Assembly: GCA_947173945.1 (NCBI GenBank)
Contig: CAMWGV010000027.1
Coordinates: 1 to 39,147 of the forward strand
DNA from: an uncultured Lachnospiraceae bacterium
GTDB taxonomy: Bacteria > Bacillota > Clostridia > Lachnospirales > Lachnospiraceae
DNA length: 39,147 bases
Direction of reading: 5' to 3'
The first letter of the stretch is position 1. Every line of letters begins with the position of its first letter. Shown one piece after another: positions 1 through 8,861 of this stretch. The translations under genes were made by a program, and so were the position numbers. A model generated the notes under the pieces. It saw only the letters and a program-made list of their open reading frames with translations, did no database searches and was not told where the DNA came from.

Positions 1-368
1 TCAGTTTCAGGTGTTATGCGTATGAAATGATAGATGATAACAATGAAATTCTTGGAGGTGCAATTGTGGAGATTAACGAAGATAATATTAATCATTTGGA
101 TTTTTTATTTGTCAGAGTTGGTATTCAAAGCAAAGGTATTGGTCAAGCAATATGGAAAGAGGTTGAAAATAGTTATCCGGATACAAAGATATGGAAAACC
201 TGTACTCCATATTTTGATAAACGAAACATTCATTTTTATGTAAATAAATTAAAATTTAAAATTGTACAATATTTTAACAAAAAATATCCGGATCCAAATA
301 TGTCAGAAGATATATATGAAGAAGATGATGGAATGTTTGAATTTGAAAAAGATATGAATAAATCGTAA
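1..368 (+). CDS. GNAT-family N-acetyltransferase, C-terminal part (5' end outside window)
   Basis: The reading frame is open from base 3, so the gene starts before the window; the first internal ATG is at 27. The visible part carries the GNAT acetyl-CoA loop, VGIQSKGIGQAIW, which fits the Q/R-x-x-G-x-G/A signature. It is preceded by a beta strand (HLDFLFVRV) and followed by the fold's usual closing part (RNIHFYVNKLKFK). The tail is acidic (EEDDGMFEFEKD). The family transfers an acetyl group from acetyl-CoA to an amine; the substrate cannot be read from this fragment. The next gene begins about 70 bases downstream. Family call is fairly firm, specificity unknown. Confidence 0.75.
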   Translation, partial: SFRCYAYEMIDDNNEILGGAIVEINEDNINHLDFLFVRVGIQSKGIGQAIWKEVENSYPDTKIWKTCTPYFDKRNIHFYVNKLKFKIVQYFNKKYPDPNMSEDIYEEDDGMFEFEKDMNKS

Positions 369-436
369 TTTGATATAATTTATGTATAATATTATTAACT
401 GAAATAAAATTAACAAAGGAAAGGTGTGTAGTTGCT

Positions 437-832
437 TTGAATAAAAAACGACGCAATATAAATGTGATATATATTTGTTTAGGAATAGTCATCCTTATTT
501 TTTCAATTAGTATTTTTTTGTATCAACGTAGGCAATCGCTTACCTTTTCAACAGAAAAATGGATCAATGGAGCTGATACGGAACGTTATCGCGTTCTTGA
601 TGATTTTACCCGAAATTATAATCTGATTGGTATGAGTGCAGATGATGTAAAGATATTATTGGGTGAGTATAGTATTCGGCGTGAAGCGTTTCCAAGTGAT
701 GAAAAAAGGGTGGATTATTATTGGGGATATATAATTCGCTATGATGATTGGGAGGGTATGGAAGTACTGCTCATTGGTTTAAAAGATGATGTGGTTGTAA
801 ATTATGGGCGTACTTATCTGAGTGAATTGTAA
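437..832 (+). CDS. Small single-pass membrane protein, function unknown
   Basis: This encodes 131 aa starting at TTG, with an AAGGAAAGG ribosome site about 12 bases upstream; no ATG fits. A basic N-terminus (MNKKRRN) precedes one hydrophobic segment at about residues 9-28, leaving a roughly 100-residue domain that is probably extracytoplasmic. The segment LIGMSADDVKILLGE resembles the helix seen in BamE/SmpA-like small lipoprotein folds, but there is no lipobox and the resemblance is weak. I do not recognise a family. A hairpin followed by T residues comes right after the stop, so the transcript probably ends here. Confidence 0.6.
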   Translation: MNKKRRNINVIYICLGIVILIFSISIFLYQRRQSLTFSTEKWINGADTERYRVLDDFTRNYNLIGMSADDVKILLGEYSIRREAFPSDEKRVDYYWGYIIRYDDWEGMEVLLIGLKDDVVVNYGRTYLSEL

Positions 833-876
833 GCACGATGTTGCAAAAAACCATTTCTTGCATAATTCGTGTTTTT
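833..876 (+). terminator. Probable intrinsic terminator after the 131-aa gene
   Basis: CACGA at 834-838 pairs with TCGTG at 867-871, and TGCAA at 842-846 pairs with TTGCA at 858-862, giving a stem with a small internal bulge. Six T residues follow at 871-876. It separates the small membrane protein from the dockerin gene. Confidence 0.55.
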
Positions 877-910
877 TCTGTGTTTTTTTACATTTTGTAT
901 AAAAAAGTGA

Positions 911-938
911 TGCAATATACTAAATGTTGTGTTATAAT
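911..938 (+). promoter_or_regulatory. Putative promoter for the dockerin-cohesin gene pair
   Basis: A perfect TATAAT at 933-938 lies 67 bases before the dockerin-protein ATG. The -35 is poor (TGCAAT at 911-916, 16-base spacer), so it may need an activator. The start is set by GAGGAGAGG at about 991-999. Confidence 0.45.
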
Positions 939-1004
939 TTACTTCGTATAGTTTTACTTTAGTTTACATAATTTTTTATTTACAAATTATGAGGAGAGGT
1001 TTAA

Positions 1005-3044
1005 ATGAAATACAATAAGAGTATTAAAAAGCATGTACATATTTTTTTAGTTATCGTTATGTTTTTTACTTCCATATGTCCGTGGCATTCTGATATTCAT
1101 GCAAGTGCTGCAGAAACAGGAATTACAACGGATGCATTGAATTTTAGATCTGGTGCAGGTACAAGCTATGCAAATGTTAAGGATGCAAATGGAAACGGTA
1201 TAGTTCTGCCTGCCGGTCAGGAGGTAGAAATACTTGATACAAAGAAGGGGTCTGACGGTCTTACATGGTATTACGTTTCAACAAAATATAACGGCAAGAC
1301 ATATAAGGGATATCTCTGGGATCAGTATGTTACCAAAAAAAGTTCAGAGCCAACTGACAACAGATTGCAAAATAATTCTGTGTATCCTGTGTCAGATGGA
1401 TATATGACAGGAATTTCTCCAAATACGAATGCTGAGACATTTCTTTCAACCTTAAAGCTTGATGGAGCAGAAATAAACAAATCCAATGGCAAGGAACAGA
1501 CAGGAACTGTTGCAACGGGAAATGTTGTTTCACTTGCAGGAAATACAGCAGAGATTGTAATTTATGGTGATGCAAACGGTGACGGAGATATCGGAATAGC
1601 CGATCTCGTGTACTTAAAAAAACATATATTGGATAAGTCTAAATTAAAGGGTTCATTTTTTGCGGCAGCGGATATTGACAGAAATGGTCAGATAACGGTT
1701 GCTGATCTTGTATACCTGAAAAAGCATGTGCTTGGTCTTGAAGCAATTAAGCAGGATGGAACATCAGGTACAGGCGGTGAGGGAAGCGAAAGTTTTGAGG
1801 ATCAGCTTACGGCTCAAGGATTTCCAGACAGCTATAAAGAGATGCTGAGGACAATACATAATATACATCCGAACTGGCAGTTCAAGGCAATACATACGGG
1901 TATTTCATGGGATACTCTTTTGGCAAATGAAAAGGCACAAAAAGTTAACGGTGTGGCAGTTGTAAGAAATACCGTATGGACATCAAGCTTTATTCCTCAC
2001 TATAATTGGCGTTCTACAAGCGTTGGTTATAGTTGGGCAACCGATAAATGGACTGCCTTTGACGGAAGTGTATGGTTTGCTGCTTCAGATGATCTGGTAG
2101 CATATTATATGGATCCTCGAAATTACTTGTATGAAAATTATATATTTGCATTTGAAAGTCTGTCCTATCATCAGGGAAGCCAGACGAAGAGTGGGGTTGA
2201 GGCAATACTTAAGGGAAGCTTTATGTACAATACGGTGCCTCCGGGAGAAACACAAAAGTATTCTGAAATTATTATGGAAGCAGCAAAGACGGCAAAAGTA
2301 AGCCCATATCATCTTGCATCCAGAATAAGGCTGGAAATGGGTACGACAGCAGGAGGTGCTGCAACAGGAACAAGCACAACATATCCGGGAATATATAATT
2401 ACTACAATATAGGTGCTACAGATGGTGCCAATGCACTTATGAACGGTCTTAAGTGGGCCGCTACAAAGGGTTCTTATGGCAGACCTTGGGACACTGTTAA
2501 AAAGTCAATTGTAGGAGGAGCACAGTTCCTTGGAACTTCATATATAAATGTTGGACAGGATACCCTTTATACGCAAAAGTTTAATGTTACAAATAAGGGC
2601 AGTCTATTTTCACATCAATATATGACAAACGTTCAGGCTCCGGCAACAGAGTGTATTACAAATTATAATGCATATAAAAATAATAATATTTTGGATACTG
2701 CCATGGTATTTAAGATACCGGTGTATTTAGATATGCCGGAAAAGGCAGTATCTAAGCCGGCTGATTCGGGTAATCCAAATAACTGGCTTGAGTTGCTTAC
2801 CGTAGGCGATTATGAGCTTACACCTAAGTTTGCTGTGAATAAAACAACTGAGTATTCACTTACTGTGCCAAAGAGTGTTACGAGTGTTAAAATAGCTGCA
2901 AAACCGGTTAATGGTAATGCAACGGTTTCCGGTGTAGGAACAAAAGCCCTTTCCACAGGTAATAATGTATTTAAGATTACCGTAAAAGCCCAAAACGGTA
3001 ATAAGAGAACTTATACTTTGAATATTATAAGGAGTACAAAATAA
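1005..3044 (+). CDS. Secreted SH3-dockerin-glucosaminidase-type cell wall protein
   Basis: The 679-aa product has a signal peptide (basic start, hydrophobic 11-24, likely cut near residues 33-36). In order: a bacterial SH3 domain (about 38-110, with the motif LNFRSGAGTSY); a short Ig-like segment (127-185); a type I dockerin (about 186-245) with two calcium loops, GDANGDGDIGIADL and ADIDRNGQITVADL, each followed by VYLKKH; a region resembling Lachnospiraceae glucosaminidase proteins (about 265-600, including SPYHLASRIRLEMG); and a C-terminal cadherin-like beta-sandwich (about 600-679). It probably cuts or binds peptidoglycan at the surface. The dockerin implies docking to a cohesin, and the next gene, 18 bases downstream, encodes one. 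The catalytic assignment is inferred from family resemblance; the dockerin call is strong. Confidence 0.82.
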   Translation: MKYNKSIKKHVHIFLVIVMFFTSICPWHSDIHASAAETGITTDALNFRSGAGTSYANVKDANGNGIVLPAGQEVEILDTKKGSDGLTWYYVSTKYNGKTYKGYLWDQYVTKKSSEPTDNRLQNNSVYPVSDGYMTGISPNTNAETFLSTLKLDGAEINKSNGKEQTGTVATGNVVSLAGNTAEIVIYGDANGDGDIGIADLVYLKKHILDKSKLKGSFFAAADIDRNGQITVADLVYLKKHVLGLEAIKQDGTSGTGGEGSESFEDQLTAQGFPDSYKEMLRTIHNIHPNWQFKAIHTGISWDTLLANEKAQKVNGVAVVRNTVWTSSFIPHYNWRSTSVGYSWATDKWTAFDGSVWFAASDDLVAYYMDPRNYLYENYIFAFESLSYHQGSQTKSGVEAILKGSFMYNTVPPGETQKYSEIIMEAAKTAKVSPYHLASRIRLEMGTTAGGAATGTSTTYPGIYNYYNIGATDGANALMNGLKWAATKGSYGRPWDTVKKSIVGGAQFLGTSYINVGQDTLYTQKFNVTNKGSLFSHQYMTNVQAPATECITNYNAYKNNNILDTAMVFKIPVYLDMPEKAVSKPADSGNPNNWLELLTVGDYELTPKFAVNKTTEYSLTVPKSVTSVKIAAKPVNGNATVSGVGTKALSTGNNVFKITVKAQNGNKRTYTLNIIRSTK

Positions 3045-3062
3045 CTGGTAAGGAGTTATATA

Positions 3063-4547
3063 ATGAAAAGTAGTCTGAAAAGCATAGTATTATATACAGT
3101 TCTTTTAATGGTGGTAGTGCTGCATCCTTTCAATGTAATGGCAGCAAGCGGAAGTGTGTCAGTTGGAGTATCTTCGTCAACTGTGTCGGAGGGTGATACT
3201 GTTTCCGTTACCGTAAGTATATCAGCAGACGAGGCTATAGGATATGGTGTGGCAATCTCTTATGATTCCAGTGTATTGGAGTATACAGGTGGTGCCGACG
3301 GTGGCGGTGGAGGAACCGTAACGCTTGTTTCCGAGGGAGATGGTTCGTCCTCGTCATTTTCAAGAACAATTTCATTTAAAGCTATTTCAAATGGAAGCTC
3401 ATCAATAAGTGCCTCCTCATATGCAGGAGGCCTATTTGGTTACTCCTCCGGTGATGTATCAACGTCCTACGGAGCATCTTCCGTAACAGTTGCAGAGCCT
3501 GTTACGACTGAGGCAACTACTACAGAGCAGGTGACAGAGAGTACTACAGGGGATACACAGGAGACAGAGAAGACTACGGAAGCTACAACGGAGGGTACAA
3601 CTTCAGAAGACACAACAGAGGATGCAGGAGAGCCGGTTGCGGTAATTAACGGTAAGGAGTATCTGTTTGTTTTAGATAAGGAAATTGAGGGAATACCGGA
3701 ATCTTTTAAGCCGATTGATATAAAGTACAGGGATTGGACAGTAACGGCCTTTCAGTCACCTAAGAAAATACTGCTTCTTGTATGTCTTAGTGATAATAAA
3801 AATAATATAGAAATATATATATTTGACAAGGAAAATGAAACGTTCACACCATATAGGGAATATATGGCAGATGAAAACAAATATGTTATCCTTGAGTTTC
3901 CGAAGGATATAAAAATTCCGGATGGTTTTGAAAGGGCAACATTAAAATTGGGTAAGGAAAAATATGATGTATATATTTTGAAAGGTACAAACATTTATCT
4001 TATATATGCCATGAATATAGATAAGGAAACAGGGCTTTATCTGTATGATTCATCAGAAAATACATTTATGTCATATATGGGAGATGCACTTATTGAGGCA
4101 CAAAAGCAGCCAGCAGAGGCAACCCCTGAAGCTACAGCAGATGAGGCAAATTTTGCAAAGCTTGAAACGACTGAGGATGAAGGGTGGTTCAGTAAAAAAA
4201 TGCTCACCTATTATTTGATTGGTGCAGGCATATTTATATTTATTTTACTTGTCATAATTATTGTTATGGTGGTGAAAATTGAAAAAGTAAAGGCACAAAT
4301 GGATGAAACGGAAGAAGTCGATGAAGATGGAAATACTTTATCGAATGAAAAAGTTGTTGAAAATAAAAAAAATATGGAAAATGATAAGGAAAAAGAAATA
4401 AATAAGGAAGATTCTGAAGATGAAAATGAAAAAAATGACAAAAAAGATGGAAATAACAACATTGTAGTTCCTGAAATTGCTTTACCAATAATAAATAAAC
4501 CAAAAGAGGTAAATAAAGAGAATAACGAAAACAAGATTGACGGATAA
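3063..4547 (+). CDS. Membrane-anchored cohesin-domain surface protein
   Basis: The 494-aa product has a signal peptide (hydrophobic 8-20, likely cut after MAA at 26-28), then a cohesin-like beta-sandwich (about 30-143) with the typical SEGDTVSVTV, AISYDSSVLEY and TISFKA strands. A Thr/Glu-rich linker (about 144-190) follows, then a second extracellular domain of unknown type (about 191-340), one membrane helix (384-405) and a charged Glu/Lys/Asn-rich tail (406-494), probably cytoplasmic. It starts 18 bases after the dockerin gene with its own AAGGAG site, so the two are very likely cotranscribed. The simplest reading is a membrane scaffold that holds the dockerin-bearing wall protein. No sortase signal is present. 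Whether this cohesin binds that dockerin is inference. Confidence 0.78.
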   Translation: MKSSLKSIVLYTVLLMVVVLHPFNVMAASGSVSVGVSSSTVSEGDTVSVTVSISADEAIGYGVAISYDSSVLEYTGGADGGGGGTVTLVSEGDGSSSSFSRTISFKAISNGSSSISASSYAGGLFGYSSGDVSTSYGASSVTVAEPVTTEATTTEQVTESTTGDTQETEKTTEATTEGTTSEDTTEDAGEPVAVINGKEYLFVLDKEIEGIPESFKPIDIKYRDWTVTAFQSPKKILLLVCLSDNKNNIEIYIFDKENETFTPYREYMADENKYVILEFPKDIKIPDGFERATLKLGKEKYDVYILKGTNIYLIYAMNIDKETGLYLYDSSENTFMSYMGDALIEAQKQPAEATPEATADEANFAKLETTEDEGWFSKKMLTYYLIGAGIFIFILLVIIIVMVVKIEKVKAQMDETEEVDEDGNTLSNEKVVENKKNMENDKEKEINKEDSEDENEKNDKKDGNNNIVVPEIALPIINKPKEVNKENNENKIDG

Positions 4548-4637
4548 GCTGATTAATGCTAGTATAAGCATGCAATATGGTTCTAAGAAATATGACTGCC
4601 ATAAGTCGCTTGGGACAGGAAAGGGAGCACATAAATT

Positions 4638-6305
4638 ATGGATGGCGAAGTAACTTCAAGAAACTTTATACAACAGGAGATAGATAATGACCTTAGGGAA
4701 GGAAGATATAAAGAGGTAATGACGAGATTTCCTCCGGAGCCAAATGGATATCTTCATATAGGTCATGCGAAGTCAATTCTTTTGAATTATGGACTTGCAA
4801 AAGAATATGGTGGAACCTTCAACTTTAGATTTGATGATACGAATCCGACAAAAGAAAAGACAGAGTTTGTAGAGTCAATTATTAGTGATATAAAGTGGCT
4901 TGGAGCAGATTTCGGTGACAAGGTATATTTTGCTTCAGACTATTTCGATGATATGTATGAGGCTGCAAAGAAGCTTATAAAAAAAGGAAAGGCATATGTT
5001 TGCGATCTTACACCGGATGAGATAAGGCAGTATAGGGGTACACTTACAGAGCCAGGAAAAAACAGTCCATATAGAAACAGAACCGTTGAAGAAAATCTTC
5101 AGCTTTTTGAGGATATGAAGGATGGTAAATTTGAAGATGGTGCAAAGGTTCTTAGGGCAAAAATAGATATGGCATCTCCAAATATGAACATGAGGGACCC
5201 TGTTATTTACCGAATAGCAAGAATGTCTCACCATAGAACAGGGGACAAGTGGTGCATTTATCCGATGTATGATTTTGCACATCCTATTGAGGATGCCATA
5301 GAGGGAATCACACATTCTATATGTACCCTTGAATTTGAGGATCACAGACCACTTTATGAATGGGTTGTAACAGAACTTGAATATGAATGTCCGCCAAGGC
5401 AGATAGAGTTTGCAAAGCTTTATCTCAAAAATGTTGTTACAGGAAAAAGGTATATCAAGCAGCTTGTTGAGGATGGCATAGTTGATGGATGGGATGATCC
5501 AAGGCTTGTATCGATAGCTGCACTCAGGAGGAGAGGATTTACTCCTGAGTCAATAAAATTGTTTATGGAGCTTTCCGGGGTTGCAAAATCTCAGGGAGAG
5601 TCAGATTATGCAATGCTTGAATATTGTATAAGAGAAGACTTAAAAATGAAAGCCAATCGTATGATGGCGGTGATTGATCCGATAAAGCTTGTTATAGACA
5701 ATTATCCAGAGGGGCAAGTTGAATACTTTGATATAGATAACAATCAGGAAAATCCGGACGCAGGAAGCCGAAAGGTTGCATTTAGCAGGGAGCTTTATAT
5801 TGAAAGAGAGGATTTCATGGAAGTTCCCCCAAAGAAATATTTCAGGCTCTTTCCGGGAAATGAGGTAAGACTGAAAGGTGCTTACTTTGTAAAGTGTGTT
5901 GACTTTGAAAAAGACGCAGATGGAAATGTGACAGTGGTTCACTGTACTTATGACCCTGAGACAAGAAGCGGTTCTGGTTTTGAGGGCCGCAAGGTAAAGG
6001 GAACGATACATTGGGTCAGTGCAGAAAGCGCAGTGAATGCAGAAGTCAGACTTTACGAAAATATAGTGGACGAAGAAAAAGGAAAGCTTAACAGTGACGG
6101 AACCTTGAATTATAATCCTAACTCGCTTACAATTTTAAATAATTGTAAGCTTGAGGCAGCTTTTAAGGAAGCGAATAAGGGAGATTCATTTCAGTTTTTG
6201 AGACATGGATATTTCTGTGTGGATGTTAAGGATACAACTAGTGAAAAATTGGTGTTTAACAGGATTGTTTCACTAAAAAGTTCATACAAACCAAATGCAC
6301 AGTAG
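4638..6305 (+). CDS. glnS: Glutaminyl-tRNA synthetase
   Basis: This is a class I aminoacyl-tRNA synthetase of 555 aa, the usual GlnRS length, which charges tRNA-Gln with glutamine. The first signature is clear: [15 protein letters not shown] holds the HIGH motif near residue 40. RFDDTNP and the long [16 protein letters not shown] segment are typical of GlnRS rather than GluRS. The second class I signature, usually VMSKR in GlnRS, reads VTGKR here; the key Lys is kept but Met-Ser is Thr-Gly. The C-terminal beta-barrel anticodon region is complete. AAGGGAG at 4621-4627 supports the ATG. The cohesin gene ends 90 bases upstream with no clear terminator between. Confidence 0.96.
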   Translation: MDGEVTSRNFIQQEIDNDLREGRYKEVMTRFPPEPNGYLHIGHAKSILLNYGLAKEYGGTFNFRFDDTNPTKEKTEFVESIISDIKWLGADFGDKVYFASDYFDDMYEAAKKLIKKGKAYVCDLTPDEIRQYRGTLTEPGKNSPYRNRTVEENLQLFEDMKDGKFEDGAKVLRAKIDMASPNMNMRDPVIYRIARMSHHRTGDKWCIYPMYDFAHPIEDAIEGITHSICTLEFEDHRPLYEWVVTELEYECPPRQIEFAKLYLKNVVTGKRYIKQLVEDGIVDGWDDPRLVSIAALRRRGFTPESIKLFMELSGVAKSQGESDYAMLEYCIREDLKMKANRMMAVIDPIKLVIDNYPEGQVEYFDIDNNQENPDAGSRKVAFSRELYIEREDFMEVPPKKYFRLFPGNEVRLKGAYFVKCVDFEKDADGNVTVVHCTYDPETRSGSGFEGRKVKGTIHWVSAESAVNAEVRLYENIVDEEKGKLNSDGTLNYNPNSLTILNNCKLEAAFKEANKGDSFQFLRHGYFCVDVKDTTSEKLVFNRIVSLKSSYKPNAQ

Positions 6306-6333
6306 GTGCAAAAAATGTTTAGGAGGATATAAG

Positions 6334-7188
6334 ATGGGGTTATTGTCAGGGTTAGAAAGTTTTGGACTTGGCAAATATAAAAATGCCAAGGTATTAAAGG
6401 AGGAAGCACAAGCTACACAGAAGGATGGTGAAGCAAAAAAAGTAAAGACGCCTAAACTCACCGAGGAAGATTGTATATATGATAAGCATTATATATGTCC
6501 GATATGTGATTCGTCATTTACATCAAAATGTGTTCGTGCCGGTAAGCTTAAGTTGGCAGGCAAGGATATGGATTTAAGACCAAGATATGAGGTTATGGAT
6601 CCATTGAAATATGATGTAATTACATGTGATAAATGTGGTTATTCATCACTTACGAGATATTACGGAAAGCTTACGACCAGACAAATGATGGACATACGTG
6701 ATGAAATTGGAAGCCATTTTTCGGGCTTAGATAATTCATCGACAATTTTCTCATATGAGGATGCCATATTCAGATTTAAACTGGCACTTGTTTGTGCAAT
6801 AGTAAAGAATGCAAAAAACAGCGAGAGAGGTTATTTATGCCTTAAAATGTCATGGCTCTATAGAGGGCTTAGGGAAAGTGACACAGTTCATGATGAGGAA
6901 AAATTAAAGCAGCTTCAAAGTGAGGAACTTGAATGTATGGAAACTGCTTATGACTCATTTTCAGCTGCACTTTCAAAAGAGCCTCTGCCTATAGCGGGTA
7001 TGGATGAAAATACGGTTAAATACATATTGGCTGAGCTTGCAAGAAGGTTAAAGAAATATGAGGAAGCAGGAAAGCTTGTGTCAAGTGTTATTGTCAGCCG
7101 TCAGGTTTCAGACAGACTTAAGGATCAGGCACTTACTTTAAGAGAACAGATTAAGGCAGAAATGAAGAGTGAATCTGTTGAACAGTAG
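6334..7188 (+). CDS. DUF2225 zinc-ribbon protein with TPR-like C-terminal half
   Basis: I place the start at ATG 6334 (284 aa), because AGGAGG at 6321-6326 sits seven bases before it; an in-frame ATG at 6295 overlaps the end of glnS and lacks a ribosome site. The N-terminal half has two cysteine pairs, CPICDSSF and CDKCGYSS, spaced as in DUF2225 proteins and likely to bind one zinc. The rest is helical and resembles tetratricopeptide repeats (AYDSFSAALSKEP, YILAELARRLKKYEEA). No signal peptide or membrane segment, so probably cytoplasmic. The molecular role of the family is not established. It follows glnS closely and is likely in the same transcript. Confidence 0.8.
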   Translation: MGLLSGLESFGLGKYKNAKVLKEEAQATQKDGEAKKVKTPKLTEEDCIYDKHYICPICDSSFTSKCVRAGKLKLAGKDMDLRPRYEVMDPLKYDVITCDKCGYSSLTRYYGKLTTRQMMDIRDEIGSHFSGLDNSSTIFSYEDAIFRFKLALVCAIVKNAKNSERGYLCLKMSWLYRGLRESDTVHDEEKLKQLQSEELECMETAYDSFSAALSKEPLPIAGMDENTVKYILAELARRLKKYEEAGKLVSSVIVSRQVSDRLKDQALTLREQIKAEMKSESVEQ

Positions 7189-7216
7189 TAGTCAAAATAT
7201 CCAGAGGTGTATATGA

Positions 7217-7873
7217 ATGGGACAAATGAACGCTTCTAATAAAAATAAGAAAAATATAAAAAAGGTAAATAAGAAAAATAAAACGGAAAAAAACCGTAGT
7301 GTTTACATTGTTATATCCAAGACATCAACATTGCCGTCAAATGTTATTAAGATGTGGACGAAGGAGCCTTATGCCCACACGTCACTGGCAATGGATATAG
7401 AGTTAAATGAGATGTACAGCTTTGCAAGAAAAAAGCTTAAAAATCCATTTAACTGTGGGTTTATTACAGAGGATATTACAACAGGAGTTTTTGGAAGAGA
7501 TGTCGACACCAAATGCAGGATTGCGCGGCTTAGAATAACAACGGCACAGTACAAGAGCCTTCGCAAAAATCTTGAAAAATTCAAGGCAAATAAAGGAGCG
7601 TATAAATATAACTATATAGGTATATTCGGAGTAATGTTTAATAAGGCTGTTGAGAGAAAATACAATTATTTTTGTTCACAGTTTGTATATTATATTCTTG
7701 ACAAGTCGGGGGTTAAAATGTTTGATAAAAAACCGGGACTTGCAAGGCCGGAGGACTTCAGAGTGTGGGAGGACTTAGAGCTCATATATGAGGGCAAGCT
7801 TGTCGATTACAGGGAATTTCTAAGGAGTAAGGAAATGAACCAAAAGGGCGATAAGCAGGTTTCTGTTGGTTAA
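7217..7873 (+). CDS. NlpC/P60-like (permuted papain-fold) putative cysteine hydrolase
   Basis: The 218-aa product begins with a Lys/Asn-rich stretch (about 1-28) with no signal peptide. The body resembles the permuted NlpC/P60 fold of YiiX/YaeF-type proteins: the histidine comes first, in PYAHTSLAMD (His54), and the cysteine later, in YFCSQFVYYIL (Cys153), the reverse of classical NlpC/P60 order. Members act on peptide or acyl bonds, often at the cell envelope, but the substrate is not predictable here. The ATG at 7217 has AGAGGTG seven bases upstream. It is the last gene of the glnS cluster before a strong terminator. The lack of an export signal is odd for a wall enzyme. Confidence 0.68.
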   Translation: MGQMNASNKNKKNIKKVNKKNKTEKNRSVYIVISKTSTLPSNVIKMWTKEPYAHTSLAMDIELNEMYSFARKKLKNPFNCGFITEDITTGVFGRDVDTKCRIARLRITTAQYKSLRKNLEKFKANKGAYKYNYIGIFGVMFNKAVERKYNYFCSQFVYYILDKSGVKMFDKKPGLARPEDFRVWEDLELIYEGKLVDYREFLRSKEMNQKGDKQVSVG

Positions 7874-7880
7874 ATAAAAT

Positions 7881-7930
7881 AAAAGCAGGGCTGTTGTGTT
7901 AATTCGTACAACAGCCCTGCTTTTTTATTC
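7881..7930. terminator. Bidirectional intrinsic terminator
   Basis: A perfect 17 bp stem: AAAAGCAGGGCTGTTGT at 7881-7897 pairs with 7908-7924 around a 10-base loop. T runs lie on the right for the plus strand and, as the A run on the left, for the minus strand. It sits between the convergent NlpC/P60-like and DUF6062 genes and should stop both transcripts. Confidence 0.95.
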
Positions 7931-8641
7931 TATAATTGTGGAATTTGTTTTTATAATGCCTCTCGGAATGGAGTCTTTTGCATTTTTCCAAGGCTCATCC
8001 TTATAGCGGTAGTCAAACTTATCTATAAACCAGCCAATGTCGCTGTTTACCCGCTCCATGTTATCAAAATATACCTTATTCAGTGCGTCAAGAAATTCAC
8101 TGTATGCGTCCTTGGAGAGCTTTGTACCGCCAAAGTCATACAAAATACCATAATGCTTTGTGCAAAACCCCTTGCATGCCATGAATTTTTCCTTGAAGGA
8201 TGACTCTGTCTTCCACAGGTGAAATATAGTATCTATATATCTGTTAAATGTCCCTTCGATTCTGTCACAAATAAAACAACTTTCGTTAAGTTTATTTATG
8301 TATTCACTGACAGAGGAGGATTGAGCCTTTTTAAAAAGCCCTCCTGAAGAAACCGGTTTGTTTGCGCTTATAGCTTTTAAATCTTTTATAGTTTTGTCTG
8401 TATGGGTTTTCATCATAAGAGCAAGACCAAGCTTATTTTTATCTGAATATAATATGCGCATGTGATGACTGCAAAATCCAAGCTTGTCTGTTATAGCGCG
8501 GTTATCATCCTCCATGTAGCTTGGACCCATAGTATATTCAACTGCATTTTGCTCTAAATCACGATGCATGGCGCATATAGGACATTCACAGTCAGAGTCA
8601 AACGCATCATTAACAGGTATCGTGTACAGTTTTTCTGCCAT
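7925..8641 (-). CDS. DUF6062 family cysteine-rich protein
   Basis: The 238-aa product has no signal peptide or membrane helix. It shows two repeats of a cysteine/histidine pattern: CECPIC followed by GFCSHH in the N-terminal half, and SCFICDRI followed by GFCTKH in the second half. This pattern is that of DUF6062, found mainly in gut Clostridia, and suggests two metal-binding or redox sites, possibly built by duplication. No biochemical role is known to me. The start is supported by GAGGAGA just upstream on the minus strand. It is a single-gene unit, convergent with the glnS cluster and divergent from the chemotaxis receptor. Confidence 0.75.
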   Translation of the reverse strand: MAEKLYTIPVNDAFDSDCECPICAMHRDLEQNAVEYTMGPSYMEDDNRAITDKLGFCSHHMRILYSDKNKLGLALMMKTHTDKTIKDLKAISANKPVSSGGLFKKAQSSSVSEYINKLNESCFICDRIEGTFNRYIDTIFHLWKTESSFKEKFMACKGFCTKHYGILYDFGGTKLSKDAYSEFLDALNKVYFDNMERVNSDIGWFIDKFDYRYKDEPWKNAKDSIPRGIIKTNSTIIE

Positions 8642-8861
8642 AAAATTCTCCTCTCGTATTTCAGAAAAATATGAGTTTACAAAAACAGTATAGTATATAT
8701 TTCCACTAAATGTAAATAGGGGATTTAAAACGATGGTGGCATAGGAGGAATTGTGTTAAATGATTTGAAGTAATGTCAATATTGTGGTATTATAATTTAG
8801 ATAAAGTGAATTATTGAAAGACATTATTATTTTTTTAATGTAAATAACGAGGAGGTATATT
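8642..8861. promoter_or_regulatory. Divergent intergenic region with TATAAT toward the chemotaxis receptor
   Basis: This 220-base AT-rich gap separates the DUF6062 and chemotaxis genes. TATAAT at 8791-8796 points toward the receptor gene; no good -35 lies 16-18 bases upstream. On the minus strand TATACT occurs near 8690, usable for DUF6062. No flagellar sigma-28 promoter or riboswitch pattern was recognised. Confidence 0.4.

Noticed and set aside
958-971. TTTAGTTTACATAA, the same 14 bases as in promoter module A (24480-24493), upstream of the dockerin gene
   Set aside because: It lies downstream of the local TATAAT and no GTAC boxes accompany it. In AT-rich sequence of this length a 14-base match can arise by chance.
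3490-3640. Apparent tandem repeat (ACTACGGAAGC-like) in the cohesin gene
   Set aside because: It is the degenerate Thr/Glu linker of the protein, not a regular DNA repeat.
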